Numbered from the stretch's first letter, positions 39,992 to 51,885 are shown. The stretch: 55,147 nt of DNA from Actinomycetota bacterium (GCA_013151445.1 JAADIG010000020.1:1-55147), one strand, 5' to 3'. The notes: generated from the sequence alone by a model not told the origin. Made by a program: numbers and translations.

Positions 39992-41527
39992 ATGGTTCCC
40001 CCAACACAAAAAGCATACGGCGGCTGGATCGGGGCGATCGGGGCGGCGCTTGCAATCGGATTCACGGAGCTCTTCGCCGGGATCTTCGGTGGCGTACCGT
40101 CGGCGGTCTCATCCGTTGGATCGTATGTCGTCGACTACTCACCGACGTTCGTCAAAGACTTCGGTATCACCGTATTCGGTACCGCCGATAAGGGGGCGCT
40201 TGCGATCGGGACCGCAATCATTTCCGGAATCCTCGGTATCTTGGTTGGGCGCGCCTCGGTCGAGCGGCCCCGCATAGCCGTGGTGGCCTTCTCCTCGTTT
40301 GCGGTGATCGGGGTGCTCGCGGCCGTGTCCCAGCCCCTCGTCAATGTCCCCCTAACGGTGCTTTCTATTCTGGGTGCGGTCGGTATCGGGCTTGCGGTCG
40401 TCCTTCGTGCGATTGGTCGAATTAGGGCGTCACTCGAAAACACCGAGACAGCCACTGTGGACTTCGATCGGCGCAGATTCTTCCGCGTCGTGGCCGGAGG
40501 CAGTGTTGTCGCGGTTCTCGGTGGACTCATAGGTCGTCTGTCGATTATTAACCGCACCGAACAGATTCGCGCCGACTTGGTGTTGCCCGAGGTTCCTGTC
40601 GAGGAGGCCGTAACAGTCGTTATTCCTACGGGATTCGAGATCCCGGGTCTCTCCCCGCTCGTCGTGCCGAACAAAGATTTCTATCGGATCGATACCGCTA
40701 CCTTGGTGCCCCGCATCGATGCCAACACGTGGACGATGCGAGTCCACGGGATGGTCGACAACGAGGTCATACTCACCCTCGACGACCTGTACGCCATGGA
40801 CCTCGTCGAGGAGTACGTGACGTTGCAATGTGTGTCCAATACCATTGGTGGTGATCTTGTCGGCAACGCGTTGTGGACCGGTGTGCCGCTTACCACGGTG
40901 CTCGACATGGCAGGCATACAAGAGGGTGCGGGCCAGATCGTTGGACGCTCCATTGATGGTTGGACCGGTGGGTTTCCTACCGAGATCGCCTACGACGGTC
41001 GTGCACCGATGATTGCCGTCGGTATGAACGGCGAGCCCCTGCCGGCTTCGCACGGGTTCCCCGCTCGTCTCGTAGTTCCCGGTCTCTACGGGTACGTGTC
41101 TGCGACAAAGTGGCTCAGCGACATAGAGCTCACGTCATGGGATGACTTCAACGGTTACTGGATCCCGCGTGGCTGGGCAAAGTTGGGGCCGATCAAGACA
41201 ATGTCAAGGATTGACTATCCCCGTAACAACGAACAGGTGCCCGGTTCACCGGCGATCGTTGCCGGCGTCGCATGGGCCCCGACACTTGGTATTGATCGGG
41301 TCGAAGTATCGATCGACAACGGCGACTGGATCGAAGCAGAACTCTCGGATGCCCTCTCCGACAAGTCGTGGCTCCAATGGAAGGTCGAAGTTGTTTTGGA
41401 ACCGGGACGCCACGTCGCCAAGGTCCGTGCTACCGATGGGACCGGGTTCACCCAGGTCGAAGCCCGGGTACCTCCCCGTCCCAACGGAGCCACCGGATAC
41501 CATGGTCGTCAGTTCAGGACTGCGTGA
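39992..41527 (+). CDS. Membrane-anchored molybdopterin-dependent oxidoreductase (sulfite oxidase family)
   Basis: The 511-residue protein starts with about four membrane helices (residues ~10-140: GGWIGAIGAALAIGFTELFAGIFGG, GALAIGTAIISGILGILVG, IAVVAFSSFAVIGVLAAVS, VLSILGAVGIGLAVVLRAIG), then a Tat-like internal signal (RRRFFRVVAGGSVVAVLGG), then an exported sulfite-oxidase-type domain with the Mo-ligand Cys in LQCVSNTIGGDLVGN and GFPARLVVPGLYGYVSATKWL, and a C-terminal Ig-like dimerisation domain. The ATG at 39992 follows AAGGAG; an earlier ATG at 39959 does not. The substrate is unknown; a YedY/MsrP-like repair role is possible. Confidence 0.88.
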   Translation: MVPPTQKAYGGWIGAIGAALAIGFTELFAGIFGGVPSAVSSVGSYVVDYSPTFVKDFGITVFGTADKGALAIGTAIISGILGILVGRASVERPRIAVVAFSSFAVIGVLAAVSQPLVNVPLTVLSILGAVGIGLAVVLRAIGRIRASLENTETATVDFDRRRFFRVVAGGSVVAVLGGLIGRLSIINRTEQIRADLVLPEVPVEEAVTVVIPTGFEIPGLSPLVVPNKDFYRIDTATLVPRIDANTWTMRVHGMVDNEVILTLDDLYAMDLVEEYVTLQCVSNTIGGDLVGNALWTGVPLTTVLDMAGIQEGAGQIVGRSIDGWTGGFPTEIAYDGRAPMIAVGMNGEPLPASHGFPARLVVPGLYGYVSATKWLSDIELTSWDDFNGYWIPRGWAKLGPIKTMSRIDYPRNNEQVPGSPAIVAGVAWAPTLGIDRVEVSIDNGDWIEAELSDALSDKSWLQWKVEVVLEPGRHVAKVRATDGTGFTQVEARVPPRPNGATGYHGRQFRTA

Positions 41528-41668
41528 AGGTTCCGCCGCAGCTGTTCTAATGTTACGGGGAAACCTAGCGTGATTAGGGTGCTCACGGCCCTGTCGCGAC
41601 GTGGATCGACCCAAGGAAAACACCGTCAAGGCACGGATCGAAACCCACCCTGAACAGATATTGGACGC

Positions 41669-42019
41669 ATGAATCGGAAAGAGTTCGAGGAGTTAGTTGA
41701 TGCCGCTCTCAGCGAGTTGCCAGCCGACATTGCTAACGAGGTCGACAACGTGCTCATCGTTGTTGAGGACCGTCCAAATAGTAAACAAGCAGCGCTGGGT
41801 AATCTCCTCGGGTTGTATCACGGCGTTCCTCTCCCGGAGCGGGGGAACCACTATTTCGGTGCTATGCCGGACCGGATCTCCATCTTTATGGAACCTCACC
41901 TTGCGATGGGTTTGAGTGAGGAAAAACTGCGGGCTCAGATACGACGCACCGTACTTCACGAAATGGCACACCATCTCGGGATTGACGATGATCGGCTGCG
42001 CGAGATAAACCGGTACTGA
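41669..42019 (+). CDS. Small zincin-like metallopeptidase family protein
   Basis: The 116-residue protein matches the small bacterial zincin family: MNRKEFEELVDAALSELPADI at the start, LGLYHGVPLPERG, RISIFMEPH, and the zinc motif HEMAHH (His97, Glu98, His101) followed by LGIDDDRL. It has no signal peptide and should be cytoplasmic. No protease activity is proven for the group as far as I know. There is no ribosome signal; GATATT lies 6 nt before the ATG and may be a leaderless -10. Confidence 0.85.
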   Translation: MNRKEFEELVDAALSELPADIANEVDNVLIVVEDRPNSKQAALGNLLGLYHGVPLPERGNHYFGAMPDRISIFMEPHLAMGLSEEKLRAQIRRTVLHEMAHHLGIDDDRLREINRY

Positions 42020-42083
42020 GCGCATGCTGCCGCTATCTGGTGGCGGACCAAATGCGGCCACGATTCGTAGCCGGTTGCCCGGC

Positions 42084-42130
42084 GTCGAAGATGACGGACC
42101 GCAATCCAGGTGCGGTCCATCATCTTCGAC
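42084..42130. terminator. Long hairpin between convergent genes
   Basis: A 20-nt arm (GTCGAAGATGACGGACCGCA) pairs with 42111-42130 at 19 of 20 positions around a 7-nt loop. It lies between the zincin and SRPBCC genes, both ending toward it, so it is a likely bidirectional terminator. Part of its 3' arm is repeated in tandem downstream. Confidence 0.75.
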
Positions 42131-42178
42131 ACCATCATCTTCGACACCATCATCTTCGACACCATCATCTTCGACACC
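42119..42178. repeat. Four perfect tandem copies of a 15-bp unit
   Basis: The unit ATCATCTTCGACACC occurs at 42119, 42134, 42149 and 42164 without any change, ending 9 bp before the SRPBCC stop. Each copy includes TCATCTTCGAC, complementary to the left arm of the hairpin at 42084, so the arm has four possible partners. The repeat lies outside both genes. Confidence 0.95.
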
Positions 42179-42187
42179 ATCGTTTCG

Positions 42188-42577
42188 TCAGGCCTCGAGT
42201 TGGCTCTTGAGGTTGGCGAGTCCCTCCTGGTAGATCGGCACAAACATCTCGACGAGTTCGTCTGGTGTCACGGTCGTGTCCCAGACGACACACGATCCCC
42301 CGTTGTCCTGCGAGACCTGGATACCGGCATGGATGAACTCGATCGGCATCGGAGCCTCAAGGATGGTGTATTCGGTTCGCATCGTGGTGTCGTCGACGCT
42401 CAAGATCCGTTCACGAAGCCCACCGTTCGAACCCGCCTGACAGTTGCGGTAGTCCCCGTCCATCTCCGCTTCGGTGATGAATGGGAGCCAGACATTGATG
42501 TTCCCCACATCCCCAATGACTTCCCAGACTTCGGCTGGTGATCGATCGATATGGATTGATTCTTGGAATACTGCCAT
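42188..42577 (-). CDS. SRPBCC (START/Bet v1-like) ligand-binding protein
   Basis: The 129-residue protein starts MAVFQESIHIDRSPAEVWEVIGDVGNI, the typical first strand and helix of the polyketide-cyclase/SRPBCC fold, with a final amphipathic helix (FVPIYQEGLANLKSQLEA). Such proteins form a hydrophobic pocket for a small ligand. The ATG at 42577 follows GAGGAGAG. It is divergent from a LysR regulator 97 bp away, which is likely its controller. The ligand is not predictable. Confidence 0.88.
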   Translation of the reverse strand: MAVFQESIHIDRSPAEVWEVIGDVGNINVWLPFITEAEMDGDYRNCQAGSNGGLRERILSVDDTTMRTEYTILEAPMPIEFIHAGIQVSQDNGGSCVVWDTTVTPDELVEMFVPIYQEGLANLKSQLEA

Positions 42578-42630
42578 CTTGCACTCTCCTCAGTTGTGGC
42601 TGTTCCACGAGTGTGCGGGAGGTCACTCCA

Positions 42631-42644
42631 TATGTCCAATACAT
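42631..42644. promoter_or_regulatory. Possible LysR-type binding site
   Basis: ATGT-N5-ACAT at 42632-42644 is a short inverted repeat containing the LysR pattern T-N11-A (T at 42631, A at 42643). It lies between the divergent SRPBCC and lysR genes, the usual place for an autoregulatory site. The arms are only 4 bp. Confidence 0.35.
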
Positions 42645-42673
42645 GTAATCACTTAGATTGATAAGATGTGCTT

Positions 42674-43585
42674 ATGTTGGATCTAAACCGTCTCAGGGTT
42701 CTCGTGGCGATCGCCGACCATGGCGGATTTACCAGGGCCGCCGAGGCACTCCATGTTGCCCAACCGGCGATTTCCCAGCAGGTGAAGGCGCTGGAGGCGT
42801 CGGTCGGTTTGGAGCTTGTCGACCGAAAGACAAAACGGCCGACCCAGGCCGGTGCCATCTTGGTCTCTCATGCTCGTGTTGCGATGACGGAGCTTGACTC
42901 TGCCGCACTAGAACTGGAGGAGCTTGACGGGTTACGGCGTGGGACGGTACGTCTCGGTGCCATCCACTGGTTAGAACCATTGGACCTGCCCGCCCTGCTG
43001 CGTTCGTTCGTCGATCGATATCCCGGCATCTCCATCGAGCTGCACGAGGAGAACGCACGGGTGATGTTCGACATGCTCGAGACCGGTGACATGGATCTGG
43101 TCTTCTCCAACCTCTCACCCACTGACACTGTCCATTCGGGGCTGGCCCAGTGTGAACTCTTTACCGAAGACCTCGTGGTCGCGATGGTGACTGGCAGCCA
43201 TCTGGGTAGTCAAGGGACGTGCACCCTCGGCGACCTCGACGGCGAGGGTCTCATCGCTTTTCGAAAGGGGTCGGCCTTTTTCGAGACGGTCGATAGTGCC
43301 CTGAGGATTGCGGGTGTCACCCCGAATTTCGTGATGGGCACATCGGACCTTTCGATGACGCGAAACCTTGCGTCCCGCGGGCTTGGAATCGCCCTACTGC
43401 CACGATCTCTTGCGGAGATCGACGGGCCCCCAATCGATGTTGTGGAGATCACACCAACACCGCCGATCCGGACCGTTGCACTCACCTGGAGTGAGAGCGG
43501 TCCGAGATCGCCGGCGTCGCGAGCGTTCTTGGCATTCGCCCTCGATTGGTTGGGCGAAGCACTGGGACGAGAGATCCGGCGATGA
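42674..43585 (+). CDS. LysR-family transcriptional regulator
   Basis: The 303-residue protein has the N-terminal winged helix-turn-helix (LNRLRVLVAIADHGGFTRAAEALHVAQPAISQQVKALE) and a periplasmic-binding-like effector domain (VRLGAIHWLEP, GDMDLVFSNLSPTD, SRGLGIALLPRSLAE). It probably controls the divergent SRPBCC gene. Two starts compete: GTG at 42668 and ATG at 42674; TAAGAT at 42662-42667 lies 6 nt before the ATG, matching the leaderless pattern, so I use 42674. The effector is unknown. Confidence 0.92.
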   Translation: MLDLNRLRVLVAIADHGGFTRAAEALHVAQPAISQQVKALEASVGLELVDRKTKRPTQAGAILVSHARVAMTELDSAALELEELDGLRRGTVRLGAIHWLEPLDLPALLRSFVDRYPGISIELHEENARVMFDMLETGDMDLVFSNLSPTDTVHSGLAQCELFTEDLVVAMVTGSHLGSQGTCTLGDLDGEGLIAFRKGSAFFETVDSALRIAGVTPNFVMGTSDLSMTRNLASRGLGIALLPRSLAEIDGPPIDVVEITPTPPIRTVALTWSESGPRSPASRAFLAFALDWLGEALGREIRR

Positions 43586-43744
43586 ACCGCTCGGCACACC
43601 CCCACGCGCGGTACCCGTCCGCCAGCGTCTCGAGCTGCCGCCCGCGGGAGATGAGCATCGTGTCTATTCGCTCACGGGACGTACCCTCCGAGATCGTCCG
43701 GTGGTCGATGCGCGATACTACGTCTCAGCGACACAGGAGACAGC

Positions 43745-44872
43745 GTGTCAACGTCTGATGATCTTGATCGGTATCGAGGGAACCTACAGGACGAAATCGA
43801 TGGTGCGGCCATGTATCGGGCACTTGCCGATATGGAGAGCGACCCCTCTCTGGCTGAGTTGTACCGGCGCCTGGCGGCTACTGAGGAGCGCCATGGAAAC
43901 TTGTGGCGAGATCGGCTTCTTGAGGCAGGGGAGGATCCCGGAGGCATGGCTGTCAGTCGCCGAGCGCGGATCCTCATCTGGTTAGCTCGGAGAATGGGCT
44001 CGGGTGTGCTCGTGTCGACGATCGCCAGAGATGAGCAAACCGGTCAGTTCATGTATGACGACCAATCGGAGACGGAGGGGACCTCCCTGCGTGCCGACGA
44101 GCGGTCACATGCCCGACTCATGGCGGTTCTTGCGCAGGACAACCCGATCGCGGTGACAGGCCCAATGTTGGCGCGTCTCGAAGGACGCCATTCGGCGATT
44201 GGTGGGAACGCACTCCGGGCCGCGGTGCTCGGGGCCAATGACGGTCTCGTATCGAACCTTGCTCTCGTGATGGGGATCGCCGGTGCGACAAGTGATCGCA
44301 CGACTGTTCTACTTGCCGGTCTTGCCGGCCTGCTTGCGGGGGCGATCTCCATGGCTCTTGGCGAATGGATCTCTGTGCAGTCGTCTCGGGAGCTGTATGA
44401 ACGACAGATCGCGACCGAGCAGTCCGAGATTGAGGAGTTCCCCGAGGAAGAGGCCGCTGAACTCGCCCTGATCTATCAGGCGAAGGGGGTTCCTGCTGAA
44501 CAGGCCGCAGCCCTTGCCGCGGCGGTAATGGCGGACCCTGTGAAGGCACTCGACACGCTCTCGAGGGAGGAACTCGGTATCGATCCGGATGACCTCGGCG
44601 GATCCCCCTGGGAGGCAGCCATTTCGTCGTTCTTCCTGTTCGCGCTTGGTGCGATACTCCCGGTCCTGCCGTACTTCTTTACATCCGGTGCCACGGTCAT
44701 CGCGGCGAGTCTGCTGCTCAGTGGTATCGGGTTGTTGGCTCTCGGGGCCGCGATCTCGCTGATCACCGGCAAGAGCACCATCCGATCCGCTGTCCGGCAA
44801 GCAGCGTTCGGTATCGCCGCCGCGGGTGTCACCTACGCGATCGGTTCTCTCCTGGGGGTCGCCGTCTCCTAG
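43745..44872 (+). CDS. Ferritin-like/VIT1 fusion membrane transporter (MbfA/CCC1 family)
   Basis: The 375-residue protein joins an N-terminal ferritin-like helical domain (DEIDGAAMYRALADMES, ATEERHGNLWRDRL; likely iron ligands Glu/His) to a C-terminal VIT1/CCC1 transporter with about five helices (RAAVLGANDGLVSNLALVMGIAG, LLAGLAGLLAGAISMALGEWISV, and a three-helix end). Such proteins move Fe2+ or Mn2+ out of the cytoplasm, and MbfA protects against iron and peroxide stress. The start is a GTG at 43745 after AGGAGAC. Its stop overlaps the penicillin acylase stop as CTAG. Confidence 0.9.
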   Translation: MSTSDDLDRYRGNLQDEIDGAAMYRALADMESDPSLAELYRRLAATEERHGNLWRDRLLEAGEDPGGMAVSRRARILIWLARRMGSGVLVSTIARDEQTGQFMYDDQSETEGTSLRADERSHARLMAVLAQDNPIAVTGPMLARLEGRHSAIGGNALRAAVLGANDGLVSNLALVMGIAGATSDRTTVLLAGLAGLLAGAISMALGEWISVQSSRELYERQIATEQSEIEEFPEEEAAELALIYQAKGVPAEQAAALAAAVMADPVKALDTLSREELGIDPDDLGGSPWEAAISSFFLFALGAILPVLPYFFTSGATVIAASLLLSGIGLLALGAAISLITGKSTIRSAVRQAAFGIAAAGVTYAIGSLLGVAVS

Positions 44873-47604
44873 GGGGACGGCACCAGCCGCAGTGTGCCCT
44901 CGGCTGCCGCTTCGACGGTCGTACGGTCCCACCGCATCGGGAAGTTCTCACCCGCGATCCATGTGGCCGCCATATCGATGTAATGCTTGCTGGAAATCTG
45001 ACCGGACTGGCCCGTCGTGTGGATGGCCCGCGAATTCTCCAAGTCCGCCAGGTCCACAATCATTCGCATCGAGGGGAGCCAATCGACCTTATATCCATCG
45101 ACCGGGTTCCAGCCCGTTGCATTGACGATCGATTCCCCACCCGACGCGCGGAACCCACCGCGGTTGAAACGTCCCTCGATGAGACCGATGCCAGACTCCC
45201 CGAGAGTCTGGTTGCGGAAATCCACCTCGTGGAGGTCCCCCCATTGCCAGGCCGAGGGTGTATCACCAAGGGTTTCGGAGAGTTCTTTGACCGCGTTGGT
45301 GAACGACAGCGCGAGGATGTCGTCGCGGGTTTCCACGAGTTCTGTAGTCCGGTCATCCCAGAACGGATCCGTGGGATTCGCCATGAGTCTTTCCATCACG
45401 ACGAACCAACGCGACCCACCGGTCGGCCACAACGATTCGGGGAGTTCGTCCTGGAACGTCAAAGCCAACATTGCGCGCCACGTCGCCGCCCACACTGCCG
45501 CACCGGCCGAGTCCGCCCGATTCTGGAGGTTCCACTCAGCGAGGAGCGCTCGTGCTTCACGTTCGGTGGCGGTGTTGGTGTTGATCGCCTGAAGAACGTT
45601 CGGTCGAAGCTGCTCGGCGTTGAGGTTGAACGAATCGAACTGGATGAGCGCCATGTCATCGACACCGAGTGGCTGGTTGGCTGAGATCAGGTCGACAAGA
45701 CGGCGGGCTCGATACCCGTACGTCCAGTCCGTCGTGAGCAGGTACTCGTAACGCCCGTCAACGACCGGATTATTCGCAGTCACGATGTATCCGTCAGCGG
45801 GGTTGTAGAGGTTTGGTAGCTCCTCGAATGGGATGAACCCATCCCAGTTGTAGTCATCGATCCACCCCGGAACGGGGAGGCGCCCGTCACCGTTGCGTCG
45901 TATCGGAATCATGCCCGGTGCCTGGTACCCGATGTTGCCTTCGATGTCGGCGTAAATCATGTTCTGGGCGGGAACCGCAAAGTACGACAGCGCCTCACGA
46001 AACTCGTCGAAATTGCCGGCAACGTTGAGGCGGAGGAGTGTTTCCGTGAGTCCCGGCGTCGGCTGGAGTGCGGTCCATCGCATCGCTATCGCATAGTTCT
46101 TGGGGAGAGGGATACCCGAGGTTTCGTCGAAGTTGTCGAGGTCGCTGAACACTCCCGAGATGATGGGTCCGTTTCTGGTCGACCGAACGGTGAGTGTCTT
46201 GTCGGCGCCGCCTGCGACTGTGATGATCTCGGTTCGGACCTCCATGTCGACCCATTCGTCGTTGACACGGTACTGATTGGCGTTGTCGGGGTTGATCTGT
46301 TCGATCACGAGATCGACAACATCCGGTCCGAGGTTGGTAAGGCCCCAGGCGATTCGGGCATTGTGACCGATCACGACTCCTGGAACACCGGGGAAAGAGA
46401 ACCCGGCCACATCGTAGGGACAGGCATCGGATACTGGTGCGCAGTGGAGTCCGACCTGGTACCAGATGGAGGGCATCTGGATGCCAAGGTGGGGGTCGTT
46501 CGCAAGGATGGGTGCACCGGTCACCGACCGATCCCCGCTGATGACCCACGAGTTGGAACCGATACCGGGGTCACCACCCTTGGTGAGATCGTCGAGGGTT
46601 TGCGTCATTGCAACGATGTCTTCGAGTGCATCGACGATGGTGACCGGACCGGGGTCTATCCCGGTGGCGGAGGTCCGTTTGCCGCTGGTATCCCCGATGA
46701 TGATCGGATTCTTGGTCGGGTAGTCGGGAAAGAGCTGCTGGACCTGCTCCGGGGTGTACTGGTTGAGGAGGAGTGATCGCGCTATTTCGTTGTCCATGTT
46801 TCCCCGCAAGTCCCACGCCATCACCTTTCCCCAGGCCAGCGAATCCACCGGAGACCACGGTGCGGGGTCGTACGAGCGATTGCTGAGTTCGAGAATCGTG
46901 TATCCGAAGTCCAACTCTGCGGGTGATCTTTCGGCTAGATAGGCGTTGACGCCCGCGGTGTACCCATCGAGTGCCGCACGGCTCATGTCGGATGATTCGG
47001 CGTATTGAGTCTCTGCGAGCTGACGCCAACCCATGGTACGGAGGAACTTATCGGCTTTCACCTGGGACTTGCCGAACATCTCACTGAGAGTCCCCGAGCT
47101 GATATGGCGCCAAAAGTCCATCTGCCAGAATCGGTCCTGGGCCTGCACATATCCCTGGGCAAGGAATAGATCGTTGACGTTCTCGGCGTAGATGTGGGGG
47201 ATCCCCTGCTCATCGCGGATGATCGTCACTTCGCCGACGAGGCCCGGGATAGCGACTTCACCGTCGATCATGGGAAGTGGTCGGCGTGTTGACCACACCA
47301 AGAAACCGACAAGACCGAAGACCAAGATGAGTGCGACAAACCCGGATCTCTTGGCGATTTTACGGAGGCGCGGATAGCGTCGTTTGCGATGCTGTTTGAA
47401 ACCACCAGGGGGTCTGGTCTTGCCCCGGCGGCCCTGCGTGTTGCCTACCTCGGTTGTCTGGTCGGGGAGTGTCGCGAAAAAGTCGTCGGTCTCATGGTCT
47501 TGGTCCGAAACGTCGGTCGCGGGAGTCGGGTCGGATGGGGCGGGGGCCTCGGGCTCAGTCTCGGCTGATCCATCCGTACCATCGGGGGGTTTTATTTCGT
47601 CCAT
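44869..47604 (-). CDS. Membrane-anchored penicillin acylase family N-terminal nucleophile hydrolase
   Basis: The 911-residue protein has a ~75-residue acidic/basic cytoplasmic head, one membrane helix (residues ~88-105, GFVALILVFGLVGFLVW), then the two-chain acylase: an alpha part (RDEQGIPHIYAENVNDLFLAQGYVQAQDRFWQMDF), a spacer, and the self-cleavage site GIG-SNSWVISG with Ser350 as likely nucleophile, followed by the beta part (ANDPHLG, GVPGVVIGHNARIAWGLTN). The family hydrolyses amides such as penicillins, acyl-homoserine lactones or capped peptides; the substrate here is unknown. TACGCT lies 6 nt before the ATG at 47604 (leaderless type). Confidence 0.92.
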   Translation of the reverse strand: MDEIKPPDGTDGSAETEPEAPAPSDPTPATDVSDQDHETDDFFATLPDQTTEVGNTQGRRGKTRPPGGFKQHRKRRYPRLRKIAKRSGFVALILVFGLVGFLVWSTRRPLPMIDGEVAIPGLVGEVTIIRDEQGIPHIYAENVNDLFLAQGYVQAQDRFWQMDFWRHISSGTLSEMFGKSQVKADKFLRTMGWRQLAETQYAESSDMSRAALDGYTAGVNAYLAERSPAELDFGYTILELSNRSYDPAPWSPVDSLAWGKVMAWDLRGNMDNEIARSLLLNQYTPEQVQQLFPDYPTKNPIIIGDTSGKRTSATGIDPGPVTIVDALEDIVAMTQTLDDLTKGGDPGIGSNSWVISGDRSVTGAPILANDPHLGIQMPSIWYQVGLHCAPVSDACPYDVAGFSFPGVPGVVIGHNARIAWGLTNLGPDVVDLVIEQINPDNANQYRVNDEWVDMEVRTEIITVAGGADKTLTVRSTRNGPIISGVFSDLDNFDETSGIPLPKNYAIAMRWTALQPTPGLTETLLRLNVAGNFDEFREALSYFAVPAQNMIYADIEGNIGYQAPGMIPIRRNGDGRLPVPGWIDDYNWDGFIPFEELPNLYNPADGYIVTANNPVVDGRYEYLLTTDWTYGYRARRLVDLISANQPLGVDDMALIQFDSFNLNAEQLRPNVLQAINTNTATEREARALLAEWNLQNRADSAGAAVWAATWRAMLALTFQDELPESLWPTGGSRWFVVMERLMANPTDPFWDDRTTELVETRDDILALSFTNAVKELSETLGDTPSAWQWGDLHEVDFRNQTLGESGIGLIEGRFNRGGFRASGGESIVNATGWNPVDGYKVDWLPSMRMIVDLADLENSRAIHTTGQSGQISSKHYIDMAATWIAGENFPMRWDRTTVEAAAEGTLRLVPSP

Positions 47605-47610
47605 GCAAGG

Positions 47611-47616
47611 AGCGTA
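47611..47616 (-). promoter_or_regulatory. Leaderless-type -10 (TACGCT) of the penicillin acylase gene
   Basis: On the minus strand TACGCT is followed by CCTTGC and the ATG at 47604. There is no purine-rich ribosome signal. This supports the start at 47604 over the ORF start at 47640. Confidence 0.5.
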
Positions 47617-47662
47617 CGGACTTCTTCCATCACATGGCAACCAGAAAGGTCACCGAGGTCGG

Positions 47663-47668
47663 TATCCT
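47663..47668 (+). promoter_or_regulatory. Leaderless-type -10 (TATCCT) of bpa
   Basis: TATCCT is followed after 7 nt by the ATG at 47676. No ribosome-binding sequence precedes this ATG. The box supports it against the upstream in-frame ATG at 47634. Confidence 0.5.
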
Positions 47669-47675
47669 GCATTTC

Positions 47676-48178
47676 ATGAACGGAAATGACGATAGCCAAG
47701 ATCCAACGAGTAACGATGCCCCAGTGACGCCGCAGATCGTCGACGGGCAAGAGGAAAACCAATCCGAGGAGTCCGGTGATGGGGATGCAATCACCCAGCC
47801 GTCGCGTCTGATCCGTGTTGCCTCGATGACCAGGGCACTTCTCGAAGAAGCGCGCCAGGCACCTCTCGATGAGGCCGGACGGGCGCGGCTGTTAGCGATT
47901 TATGACAGTTCGCTTGAACAGCTCAGGGAATCGTTGGGTGAGAATCTGCGTGAGGAGCTGTCGGAGATATTCCAGCCGATCACCTCCGACTCTCCCTCCG
48001 AATCCGAACTTCGTATTGTCCAGGCTCAGCTCGTTGGATGGTTGGAGGGACTCTTCCACGGAATCCAGGCGTCCCTCTGGTCGCAGCAGGCCTCGATGGC
48101 CGCCCAGCTCGAAGAGATGCGGCGGCGACCGGCGCTTGAGAAAACCGATGTGACCCGCCCGGGTGCCGGACAGTATCT

Positions 48179-48182
<4 letters not shown>
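47676..48182 (+). CDS. bpa: Bacterial proteasome activator (Bpa/PafE)
   Basis: The 168-residue protein matches Bpa: an acidic disordered N-terminus, the helical core SRLIRVASMTRALLEEARQAPLDE with ELRIVQAQLVGWLEGLFHGIQASLW, and the exact C-terminal GQYL that docks into the proteasome alpha ring in mycobacteria. Bpa forms a ring that opens the 20S proteasome without ATP for unfolded substrates. Finding it implies the organism has a 20S proteasome, though no prcBA genes are in the window. It converges on the PPDK gene; their stops share CTAG. Confidence 0.94.
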
Positions 48183-50763
<2,581 letters not shown>

Positions 50764-50764
<1 letters not shown>

Positions 50765-51879
50765 CAGATGGGGAGCCGGAGCCGTACCGTTGTGCCGACT
50801 CCGGGCTGCGACATGACGAAGGTTTCTCCTCCTGCGCGTTCGCAGCGTGCCTTAAGATTGGCGAGTCCGTTGCCAGACGTTGGCGCATCAGGGTCAAACC
50901 CCTGGCCGCTATCGATGATGGTGAGCGACAGACCTTCGTCAGTGAGGTCGGCGGACACGTCAATCCGGTCCGCGTTGGCGTGTCGTACGGCGTTTGTCAC
51001 GGACTCACGAATGAGATGTAGAGCATCGTCGACGAGCCCGGACGGTACCTCGGCAATTGATGGTCCCATCGTCACCGATGTCGTGACGTTGCTGGTCGTG
51101 GTTACTTCTTCGACGAGCCGGTTGACCTCTGTTCTAAAGTCACGATTCGCCCAATTCGGTGGGTTGAGATCGAAAATCATCCGCCGTAGCTCGTTGATGG
51201 TCGCGTCGAGACGTTCGACCGCATCTTCCATGAACTCGCGTACTTCGGGGTCCTTCGTACGTTGGGACTGTGCCTGGAGCATGAGGCCGACACCAAAGAT
51301 ATTCTGAATGATCGAGTCGTGGATGTCGCGGGCGATCCGTTCCCTATCTTCGACAAGCGCGAGGCGACGAATGCGGCGCTGCATGCGTGAGTTGTTGACG
51401 GCGGATCCCGCAATGACTGCAAGACCCTCCACCAGGGCCTGGTCCTCCTCGGTGAATCCACCGGCCTTCTCCGTGAGGTAAAGGTTGCCGAAGATCTGGC
51501 CATCGGCGTGGATCGACACACCAAGGAATGCATGCATCTGGGGGTGATGTTCCGGCCATCCGCTGCTGTCGGGATGCTTCGCGATGTCATCGATTCTGAC
51601 AGCGCTTGAAGTACGCGTGATGGCTCCCAGGAGGCCCTCCCCCGAGGGAGGTGTCCCGATCTGCTCGACGACGTCCGGATCCATTCCCACATGGAGGAAC
51701 TCGATGAGAGAGCCGTCCTCGCCGATGACACCGAGCGCACCGTATCGCGCCCCGGATATTTGTATACCGGTCTCGATCACCTGTCGCAGAAGCGCCGTAA
51801 GGTCGGTTTGTGAGGCCGCGGCAGCCGCTCCTCGAACGAGATCGAAGAAGCTTTTCTGGGGAAGGAGGTCCGGTGGCAT
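50764..51879 (-). CDS. GAF-domain sensor histidine kinase (DevS/DosT-like, NarL-type partner)
   Basis: The 371-residue kinase has one GAF domain (about 25-165), a HisKA_3 dimerisation helix with DRERIARDIHDSIIQNIFG (His187 the phospho-site), and an ATPase domain (ESVTNAVRHANA, IIDSGQGFD, GNGLANLKARCERAGG). The GAF segment GWPEHHPQMHAFLGVSIHADGQIFGNLYLTEKAGGF closely resembles the part of DevS/DosT that holds the heme, including an HP.M motif, so heme-based gas or redox sensing is plausible. DevS has two GAF domains; this has one. No membrane helix is seen. The ATG at 51879 has TATCCT 6 nt upstream. The divergent response regulator is its likely partner, and ppdK is coupled behind it. Confidence 0.9.
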
Positions 51880-51885
51880 CCGCTA

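Noticed and set aside
42119-42178. Tandem 15-bp repeats as a CRISPR array
   Set aside because: The units are directly adjacent with no spacers, far shorter than CRISPR repeats, and there are no cas genes.
42110-42541. Frame reading through the tandem repeat (IIFDT repeated) as a small repeat protein
   Set aside because: The open frame is caused by the repeat length being a multiple of three; it has no ribosome signal and continues antisense to the SRPBCC gene.
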